From positions 19,595,919 to 19,659,918 of the forward strand of contig CM055279.1 in the NCBI GenBank assembly GCA_029237695.1: DNA of 64,000 nt, given 5' to 3'. A program made the translations under genes and the position numbers. Positions 55,840 to 64,000 of the stretch are shown here, in pieces. The DNA is from Conchocele bisecta. Taxonomy: Eukaryota; Mollusca; Bivalvia; Lucinida; Thyasiridae. Within the stretch, counting starts at the first letter, position 1, and every line of letters starts with the position of its first letter. Under the pieces are notes generated by a model, which saw only the letters and a program-made list of their open reading frames with translations, was not told the DNA's origin and ran no database searches.

Positions 55840-56880
55840 ACGCTTTGATGACCCTCTATTGTGCTGTAGCAAATCCATGACCCACCACCCAACCCTTACC
55901 CCAAGGTCAATGTCACAAACTTAGCACATTCATAAACTTAACGTTGGGGTAAATGTCTTATACCATCTGTGTCCTTTCATGGAACGCCTTCATATTTCAT
56001 ACATGCATTCTTCTGATGACCCTCTATCATGCTGTAGCACATCCACGACCCACCACCAACCCTTACCCCAAGGTCAAGGTCATAAACTGAGCATGTTCAT
56101 ATACTTAACGTTGGGGTAAATGTTGTATAACTTCTGTTTGTTTACAGGGAATGCCTTCATATTTCATACATGCATTCATCTGCTGACCCTCTATCATGCT
56201 GTAGCAAATCCACGATCCACCACCCAACCCTTACCCCAAGGTCAATGTCACAATCTTAGCATGTTCATAAACTTAACGTTGGGGTAAATGTTGTGTGACT
56301 TCTGTTTATTTACAGGGAACGCCTTCATATTTCATACATGGATTCATCTGATGATACTCTATCGTGCTATTGCAAATTCATGACCCACCGCCCATCCCTT
56401 ACCCCAAGGTCACGGTTACTAACTTAGCACATTCATAAACTTAACGTTAGGGTAAATGTCTTATAACATCTGTTTTCTTTCATGGAACACCTTGATATTT
56501 CATACATGCATTCCTCAGATGACCCTCTATCATGCTGTACCAAATCCACGACTCACCACTCAACCCTTACCCCAAGGTCAAGGTCACAAACCTAGCACAT
56601 TCATAAACTTAACGTTGAGGTAAATGTTGTGTAACTTCTGTTTATTTACAGGAAATACCTTGATATTTCATACATGCATTCCTCAGATGACCCTCTATGA
56701 TGCTGTACCAAATCCATGACCCACCTCCCACCCCTTTCCCCAAGGTCAAGGTCACAAACTTAGCACATTCATAAACTTAAAAATAACGTTGGGGTAAATG
56801 TCTTATAGCATCTGTTCCCTTTCATGGAACGCCTTGATATTTCATACATGCATTTATCTGATGCTACTCTATTGTCCGAT
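55840..56880 (+). repeat. ~170-bp satellite with TCAAGGTCA motifs, block 2 (about 6 copies)
   Basis: Same unit as 50150-52740. It ends within a unit (GATGCTACTCTATTG, 56860-56874) where the SAP-SWIM-YqaJ gene region begins. Confidence 0.95.
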
Positions 56881-56976
56881 AAGGGGATGTTATCTCCCTT
56901 AGCGAAATTACGGTTCCTGATTTCCTGATTTCCCGCAATGCACCGCTCTTCCGGATGGCAACACTCGTTGTTGACA

Positions 56977-59337
56977 ATGGCGGAGAATAAAGAGCACAGC
57001 GAAGCATTAAGTTTTAACCCAGACACTTCAAAGGTTAACGACCTGAAGCGGTTTTTACGCGACCACGGCCAGCATGTCATCGGAACAAAGGGCATCCTTG
57101 TCGCGAGGGCTAAAGGTGTACTTGAGTTAGGTCTGACTTCTTCGAACGAGATTCGAGAAAACGAAACCGAAAGTGCACGTGTTAGAAATTTGGAAAGATT
57201 CGTGACGCCACTCGGTGAAGATATTCCGAACCCGGAGATTTTAAAAAGCAACTGGACGGGTGATGTTGTCGCGATACCAGAATTCAGACACGGAGAACTT
57301 TATAATTACCTGGTGTTGAGCAATAGCACGTACATTTGACTCTGGACGTATGAAAGCCAAGCGCAATTAAAAGCAAAGGTTTTTTACGAGGACGGCCATG
57401 TGCATCGTGTTGTTTACCACGAGATAACAGCAAAATGTTCCCACTGTTACGTGAAAGCACGCGTCCATTCCATCCATCTACAGAAGGAAAACAAGAAGCC
57501 TGATTACACAACATGGGTTTGCTTGAGCAAAGTTTCTGGACGAGTCCATGCAGCAGGCTGCAGTTGTAGCGCTGGGTAAATATTAAAATATTCAACACGT
57601 TTTTGTTTTACTTTTCCTCATATTTTACCATGTTGAACAGGTACCACAACATTATAAATAAAGAGCCAAATTTATTCATTATTTCTAAAAAAAAAAAAAA
57701 TTTAAAACCTGGGCCACAACTAATTCTGCATTACATGTAGATCTATGTCATGTTGCAGGCTGACCAACTGCCCAGAACTTTCCGGGCAAGCCCGGAATTG
57801 TCTATCTCAGCATGAATGCCCGCAAATGGAAATGGATGCCCGGAATTTTCAGATAGTTATAAAATAAAGTAGCCATTGTAAGCTGAGATTACTGTACCAA
57901 AATGTACTTGTAGTTCAGGAAAATTAGTGGAAACATATACCTTTCAATAAATTTTCCACACTATTTGTTATTTTCTTGGAATTTACTTCTAACTTAGTAT
58001 GTTCATGCTTAAATTGCTTATATTTTGTCGTTCGCAAGCTTAATTTGCTATATTTTGTTTACATTTTGTCGTTCGCGTGTTTAATTTTGATATTTTTTTT
58101 TAAATTGCCCGGAATTTTCATGGAAATTGGTTGGTCACCCTTATGTTGGTCAACATATTGTATATTTCAGGGAAGGCGAGTCGTGTAATCATGTGGCAGC
58201 CCTCCTCTATGCATTGGTTGACATCACCGAAAAGAAAGCGGATGGGTTAACTGCCAGTACATCCAGCCAGTGTAAGTGGATTAAACCGAGGAAACGAAAA
58301 CTCAGCCCAAAGAAATCACAAGAGATTGTATTTAAAAAACAAAAAGTCATGGAACATCCCGTTACAACCTTGAAATCAAACAAATCCAATAAAGCAAATG
58401 TTATTAGTGTTGAACCAGTGGATGTCGCTAAGTTTAGTGAAAAATTTAAATCTGTAAACCCGCATACAGCATTTTTGCTTAGTTCTGAAAGCGCTGAATT
58501 GAAAACCACTGACACAGAGCCAAATCTGATATTCACGCAAATGTCATGTATGCAAATAATATTAATTTGAAAAGCCCTGCATGTGAAGAAAAATTAAATA
58601 ACTTTGTCGAGCAGCTTGTTACCAAATTTGATAAAAATGTATGTACTGATATTGAAAATAAAACTAGAGGTCAAGGGAAAAATACTAGTTGGATCGAAAC
58701 GAGGAAAGGTAGGATTACAAGTTCTAATGTTGGACTTGTATGCAAGAAGAAACTAGATACGCCACCAGAATCCACAATAAAGACAGTATTAGGGTATCGC
58801 GAATTCCGGGCTCCGGCAACAGAATGGGGTAAACGCCATGAGCCCGCTGCCCGCAGAGTGTATGGTAGAGAGATGAAGTCGACTCATAAAGACGTGCAAG
58901 TTACCACCTCTGGGCTCATTGCAGATCCCAAGCTACCACATCTTGGTAGTAGCCCTGATGGCCTAGTAACGTGTGACCATTGTAGTGACAGCCAAGGTTT
59001 GCTGGAAATAAAATGTCCCTACAAGTACAGAAACATGTCGCCCGTAGATGCAGCAAAGGACCCAATGTTTTGTTCTGCAGTCGTGGACGGAAAACTAAAA
59101 CTGAAACTTAACCATAATTACTATTACCAAGTTCAAGGTCAACTTGGAATATCTAAACGAAAGTGATGTGACTTTTACATCTGGACTCTACATGGAACAT
59201 CTGTAGAACGGATTAATTTCGATGAAAGTTTTTGGTCTGACATGGTAGAGAAATTGACTCGTTTCTGCAGGGGGTACATTGTTCCAGAGTTGTTCAGCAA
59301 CCGCGTTAAAAGAGAAAAGACCCTTAGCCTGGAGTAG
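56977..59337 (+). pseudogene. SAP - SWIM zinc finger - YqaJ-like nuclease gene, two exons, broken
   Basis: A nuclease of the YqaJ (lambda-exonuclease-like) class. Exon 1 starts at ATG 56977 (ACAATGG): a SAP-like helix pair (VNDLKRFLRDHGQHVIGTKG, ILVARAKGVLELG), then a region ending in CSHCYVKARVHSI and HAAGCSCSAG. Donor GG|GTAAAT is at 57576; acceptor TTTCAG ends at 58170. Exon 2 continues GEGESCNHVAALLYAL, completing a SWIM finger (CxC...CxH). The catalytic part follows: EWGKRHEPAARRVYGRE, HLGSSPDGLV, LLEIKCPYKY (the D...ExK core) and YYYQVQGQLGIS. Defects are TGA 57337-57339, a 1-nt frameshift near 58545 and TGA 59164-59166; the frame ends at TAG 59335. Relatives are multi-copy in many animals and often linked to transposons. 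No inverted repeats flank this copy. Confidence 0.8.
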
Positions 59338-59369
59338 ATAACTGTACCATGTACATTTCTATATTAGTG

Positions 59370-59460
59370 CGATATAGGTCCACCTGATCAGACTGCACGG
59401 ATGAGCAGGCTGATCTGGGGCTATGCTGACTGCAAACACAAAGTTGTAGGTTTTTTTTTT
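59370..59460. repeat. Interspersed repeat, CTGATCAGACTGCACGGATG family
   Basis: CCTGATCAGACTGCACGGAT, GAGCAGGCTGATCTGGGGCT and ATGCTGACTGCAAACACAAA. Confidence 0.65.
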
Positions 59461-59487
59461 GCTCCTTATGAATTGTGCATACTGATC

Positions 59488-59838
59488 CCTATGGAACGCC
59501 GAATCTACATAAACTCAAATAATTAGTGCTAGCTTCAAATAATTATTGCTAGCACTAATTCAATTAGTGCTAGCACTAATTCAATTAGTGCTAGCTCTAT
59601 TACACTTTAAATAATTAAAGCTAGCACTAATTCAATTAGTGCTAGCTTTAAATAATTAACATACCTAGCATAGATGGCCCTTCACAATAGGCTATCTAAC
59701 ACCCTCCTAACTGACTTTTTCAATAAAGTAATATTGGGTTGAAAATAGCACTAATTTAATTCGAGCTAGTACTAATTATTTAAAGCTAGCACTAATTATT
59801 TGAGTTTATGTAGATTCGGCGTTCCATAGATCCCAAGT
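59488..59838. mobile_element. GCTAGC-family MITE, copy 2
   Basis: Ends: ATCCCTATGGAACGCCGAATC (59486) pairs with GATTCGGCGTTCCATAGATC (59813-59832). Inside, AATTAGTGCTAGC units repeat about nine times in both orientations. Confidence 0.9.
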
Positions 59839-59839
59839 G

Positions 59840-60858
59840 AGAAATAGTAAGTAAATATTTCCGTCAAGATTACAATTAAGTATAATCACTGGGAAGTGTA
59901 TAATATTGAATATCAGATATTAAATGATCAATTGATTAAAACATATTGTTTCGTATGCACTTAAATATTTGATTTATCACTGTATAACATTATTGTGACG
60001 AGCCTGATTTTCAGAAGCGCCCTTCTCTGATTAATGCAGAAGTCTGGAAATCGTTATGCATTAGTCCATGTGAGACATTTGGATCTACACTGTTTACTAC
60101 TATTTTCAATTTTTTTATAAACACAACCTTTCTGATCAATGGAATAGTCTGCAACTCAGCATAGATTAACATGATTAATGTGAGATACTTGGGAGTGAAA
60201 GGGTCAAGTACCCACACCGGGCTAGGTATATGGTTGTGTAAATCTGGGCCATGAAATAGAGACTTATTTAAACCAGTTCTGTACCGCAGATTTCATCACC
60301 AGTATTGGCGAAGAGTGTAGATCTATATGTGGCCGTGACTGGAGAAATGGGGCTTATGGGATTTTTAAAATGGTGCCTATGGGATTTGTGAGAAGCATGG
60401 CGGATGTTTCACTGACTGAATGCCGAACAGTGTAGGCCCTCATCAGACTGTGCACAGCCCATAAGCCCCATTTCTTAAGTCACGGCCACATATGTAGATC
60501 ATACTGAGGTCCGGCCGTGCCATCAGGATCATTAGAATCATTGTGACCTTCACTTAATTAACTTTAAGTGCAGTGAATTTGTATCTTACGGCTCAGCGAC
60601 TTGTATCTTCGAGTCATTTTAGAACCAGCAATACATCTGCATTTGGAAGAAATGTAAAATCCATCTCTGAATTTACAATATCATAATCTTGTGGAAAATA
60701 CCCATACTACACCAAGATCACTCAGCCCGTCATCCGCAATCTCCTTTTTGTCAGATCTTATGAGGCACAATTCTATTCTAGGAATGAGAAGCAGCAGCTG
60801 ATTCCCGCCATTGCTCTTCTAGTCTACTTACATGTAGGGCTGTCTAGACAGGAAAGAA
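59840..60858. other. No gene; interspersed-repeat pieces
   Basis: Pieces of the TCTGGATCTACAC family at 60030-60100 and 60380-60490 (GATGTTTCACTGACTGAATG, GTAGGCCCTCATCAGACTG). The rest has no recognised structure. Confidence 0.5.
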
Positions 60859-60897
60859 GTGCATATATTCATTGTCTACACTTTTTACTCTTTTAAG

Positions 60898-61128
60898 AGA
60901 AATGTTACAACATATAACAAAAACAATGGAGCCAGTGAAAAAGAAATGCTGCAAATTTCGCTGAAGTGGTCTATATCGCGCTTGGTACTACAGGAACAGA
61001 CCCTGGAATCTGCCTCGACTATTTTTGAAGAAATGACCCAAATTCACAGAATGCTTAATGGTCGTTGCATACATGTACTTGAAAACCGACAGATAACATC
61101 ACTTTTTGCTACATTGGACTTTAATTAA
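60898..61128 (+). CDS. Possible terminal coding exon
   Basis: The frame ending at TAA 61126-61128 reads ...SLKWSISRLVLQEQTLESAS, TIFEEMTQIHRMLNGRCIHV, LENRQITSLFATLDFN. Helical, charged and non-repetitive, so it looks protein-like. It begins near TTTTAAGAG/AAATG with no convincing acceptor. Family not recognised. Confidence 0.25.
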   Translation, partial: RNVTTYNKNNGASEKEMLQISLKWSISRLVLQEQTLESASTIFEEMTQIHRMLNGRCIHVLENRQITSLFATLDFN

Positions 61129-61589
61129 ATTTCACAGTAAACAGTCATCTGGCTGTAAAATGCATGGATATCGATCAATAAACATGTGAAGTGTTGACGT
61201 CATTTCTAGAAATTTATGTCAGGGTATGTTTGTGTAGTACCATGTGTAACATAGACCACTTCAGCATAAATTTCCATGTTTGACGTCCCATATTTGTCTT
61301 TGCACAGAGACTTAGATTTTGTTCTTATTTCTCTCTGTAAATATGGCTATGCATAGGAATTTCATTAAAATTGTGTCGCACGATTCGAATGACATTCCAA
61401 GGCATATACGGTATTAAAATTATGAGAGAAATATGCCTCAGTAATCTTAGTTGAAACTTGAAAAATCAAGGTCGGGGGAAATGTGAAAAAACTCTGTATT
61501 GTGGCCCCGTTTTATATTATCATGATTATATATACTATTGAAAACAGACTGTCTGGTATGGGGTGTTGTTTTGGACTTTATTACCACTT

Positions 61590-61837
61590 AGTGATATCAC
61601 CTATTCGAATACATGATATCACCTATTTGAATGCATGATATCACCTATTTGAATGGGTGATATCACCAATTCGACTCTGAAATGGTGATATCATGCATTC
61701 GAATAGGTGATATCATGCATTCGAATGTGTGATATCATCTATTCGAATGCATGGTATCACCTATTCAAATTGGTGATATCACCTATTTGTATTGAATTGA
61801 TGATATAATGTATTCGAATAGGTGATATCACGCATTC
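61590..61837. repeat. 22-bp minisatellite with GATATCAC and TTCGAAT
   Basis: About eleven units of GATATCACCTATTCGAATGCAT; GATATC and TTCGAA are both palindromes, so some units read equally on either strand. It runs into the assembly gap. Confidence 0.9.
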
Positions 61838-62337
61838 NNNNNNNNNNNNNNNNNNNNNNNNNNNNNNNNNNNNNNNNNNNNNNNNNNNNNNNNNNNNNNN
61901 NNNNNNNNNNNNNNNNNNNNNNNNNNNNNNNNNNNNNNNNNNNNNNNNNNNNNNNNNNNNNNNNNNNNNNNNNNNNNNNNNNNNNNNNNNNNNNNNNNNN
62001 NNNNNNNNNNNNNNNNNNNNNNNNNNNNNNNNNNNNNNNNNNNNNNNNNNNNNNNNNNNNNNNNNNNNNNNNNNNNNNNNNNNNNNNNNNNNNNNNNNNN
62101 NNNNNNNNNNNNNNNNNNNNNNNNNNNNNNNNNNNNNNNNNNNNNNNNNNNNNNNNNNNNNNNNNNNNNNNNNNNNNNNNNNNNNNNNNNNNNNNNNNNN
62201 NNNNNNNNNNNNNNNNNNNNNNNNNNNNNNNNNNNNNNNNNNNNNNNNNNNNNNNNNNNNNNNNNNNNNNNNNNNNNNNNNNNNNNNNNNNNNNNNNNNN
62301 NNNNNNNNNNNNNNNNNNNNNNNNNNNNNNNNNNNNN
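61838..62337. other. Assembly gap, 500 N
   Basis: Exactly 500 N, a conventional placeholder, so the true size is unknown. The left side is the 22-bp array, which probably caused the gap. Confidence 0.98.
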
Positions 62338-62697
62338 CGTGAAAGTGTGCCCGCAACCGTTTCTTATATTAAAGAAAATGTAAACAGTTAGCTCATTAAC
62401 TGTGACACATATTCTGGATAAAATTAGCCACGGATAGAACTGGGCCTAGGTCTTAGGCCTTAACTCATTTGATTTACCGGTTCACCGTCGAATGTTTCGA
62501 AAATCAAAATGAAATAAAATTGGGAATTTGTGAGAAAAATAATCGTATCACAGATACAAAATATGGTAGTGCTAATTACGCGGCTCCTGGCATATCGCAT
62601 CATGTTGACACTGGGCCAAACATGTTTTATTATTTAGTATTTAGTGTGTTGGTATTGTGTCACAGGCATATTTAGTGCGAACATAATTGTAGCCACC

Positions 62698-62918
62698 GGG
62701 GGCCCGTTTCACTAAACTTCGTACGACTAAAATGTTCGTAAGTGCAAATCTAGGATCATCTGGAAATTTCAACTGATTGATTTACATTTATTGAGCATAG
62801 GCTGCTCAATAAATGTAAATCCAATAATTGTTTACAGGAAAATGTTGTTAATGTGTAATTTAAAAAAAATCTTTATTTTGTACTTACTAACATTTTAGTC
62901 TAGTGAAACGGGCCCCAG
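62698..62918. mobile_element. GGGCCGTTTCACTAAAC-family MITE, copy 3
   Basis: Begins GGGGGCCCGTTTCACTAAAC, ends CTAGTGAAACGGGCCCC; the centre ATTTATTGAGCATAGGCTG / CTCAATAAATGT is shorter than in copies 1 and 2. Confidence 0.9.
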
Positions 62919-64000
62919 GGACGTAGCCTACTGATTTGTATCTGTATCTGTATCTGCAACCACTCTGTACCTTCTAATGTCACATAATTTTTAGAGACTT
63001 TCAAAAATATCACATTACATCAGCCGTACGATTGCCGTTTGATGACTGTTAAATATTATTTTAATTGACCACTTGTAAATGTGGTTATATGAATGTATGG
63101 CATATATTTTACTAAGTATTTTTGCAATCAGTGCAGACCCTGATCAGACTGCGCAGATGCACAGGTCTCCAACATTTACAAATTTAAGAAGTCCTACTTT
63201 AGATCGTTGTTATTTTACTTACTACTAAACACTGGATGTCTGCGTGCTTTATTGTTATTATGAAAGTGAAAGTAGAACGTTTTTGTTATATCCTCCGGGT
63301 TACAAATCGCTGAGGATTCCTATTTGAATTGGAAAATGATATGAATTTTAAATTTAGGACACTGTGTCAGGAGAAAATGGACTGATGACATATGTCACCA
63401 GTCTAGTTCCTGAGCTATGACTGTGACAGGAAAAAAGGGACTGATTACATATATCACCTGTCGTGTTCCATCCACGCATGACTGCTCGCTCTTGTTTGTA
63501 ATTGTTGTAAAATATATAAAGTTTAAACTGTGTATACAAAACTATAGATATACCCCCCCCCCCCGGCATACAAAGTACGTCGAGGGGTATATCGTTTTCG
63601 TAATTCCGCCCTGGAATACACAACTTCTATATTTGCAGATTCAACGCGTCTAAATTCAAACGAAACGCTTCAAACAAATGTCGCAATTTTGTGGTCGGTA
63701 CAAATTTAGTGTGTAAATAACTGACTTGATTACTTGAATTCAAAATACATATACGTACGCCACGGTGCTTTTTAGCATGGCTTTGTTGGCCACTCATTTG
63801 TTTCTTTACAAAGGCGTTGAATGTACTTTTTCTGAAACGCAACACAATTAAATTGCAAATTTCGTTTTCAAATTAATTATTCCCGACGAGAGGATACAGT
63901 GTATACATATACTATTATGCTTACTGCCGGTATTTTTATCAGAACATTTTATAACAATTTAACAATACACACTTTGAAACACTAATCTAAACTAAAAATT
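62919..64000. other. No gene; minor repeats
   Basis: Interspersed-repeat piece at 63130-63170 (GTGCAGACCCTGATCAGACT). A ~65-bp partial tandem duplication at 63360-63475 (GTCAGGAGAAAATGGACTGA / GACAGGAAAAAAGGGACTGA). Poly-C at 63552-63564. No supported gene. Confidence 0.5.

Noticed and set aside
55399..55892. 142-codon minus-strand frame
   Set aside because: Lies in the GTCGT-rich low-complexity stretch; composition is driven by the repeat.
56769..57251. 160-codon minus-strand frame
   Set aside because: Antisense to SAP-SWIM-YqaJ exon 1 and runs into the satellite.
61757..62391. Frames of about 190-200 codons across the gap
   Set aside because: Almost entirely N.

Overview
The window is eukaryotic, repeat-rich and intron-bearing, and most likely comes from a bivalve mollusc. 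The evidence is the dense load of TATACGCCCG-type elements, AGATCCTGAT-type interspersed repeats, AAAC-tailed short retroposons, a Maverick/Polinton (adintovirus-like) element and a CCCH zinc-finger gene resembling the ZAP/PARP12 amino terminus. The species cannot be fixed from the sequence. A 500-base run of N (61838-62337) is an assembly gap.

Region 1 (1-4182 and 11956-12020) is the capsid-side half of a decayed Maverick/Polinton: a double-jelly-roll-type major capsid gene, an FtsK/HerA-type packaging ATPase, a conserved element-specific gene with a C-terminal membrane segment, and two small membrane-protein genes. They are damaged mainly by in-frame stop codons. The last gene is split by a 7.77-kb DNA transposon (4183-11955) with ~400-bp inverted repeats and a 3-bp TTG target duplication. 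The transposon carries a three-exon gene for a large zinc-finger / putative RNase-H-like / PIN-like / CXC protein that I cannot assign to a named superfamily. The split coding frame of the host gene lines up across the insertion, which fixes the boundaries.

Region 2 (12020-28800) is a pile of repeats: an array rich in GTGTGGAC motifs that occurs in separated blocks and is itself split by a 3.6-kb transposon (21385-24986, 34-bp inverted repeats, ATAT target duplication), a 1.15-kb inverted-repeat element (14814-15960), and a 2.3-kb MULE-like element (26169-28442) whose two ends are inverted arrays of GTCAAAACGGCCCC and which keeps a PHD-like first exon.

Region 3 (28838-32970) is the replication/integration half of a Maverick: a retrovirus-like integrase on + and a protein-primed-type family B DNA polymerase on -, tail to tail. 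GTGTGGAC motifs lie at the inner edge of both Maverick halves, so they may be one element pushed apart by later insertions.

Region 4 (32970-64000) is mostly repeats: foldback elements, minisatellites at 34.9-36.6 kb, a satellite at 39-40 kb, a truncated non-LTR retrotransposon (41.6-43.6 kb), several MITE families, and a ~170-bp satellite with nuclear-receptor-like TCAAGGTCA sites (50.1-56.9 kb). It also holds the best host gene candidate, the ZAP/PARP12-like CCCH exon at 46187-46873, and a SAP-SWIM-YqaJ nuclease pseudogene at 56977-59337. Nearly every transposon gene here is broken; the only intact long reading frame that looks like a host gene is the CCCH exon.
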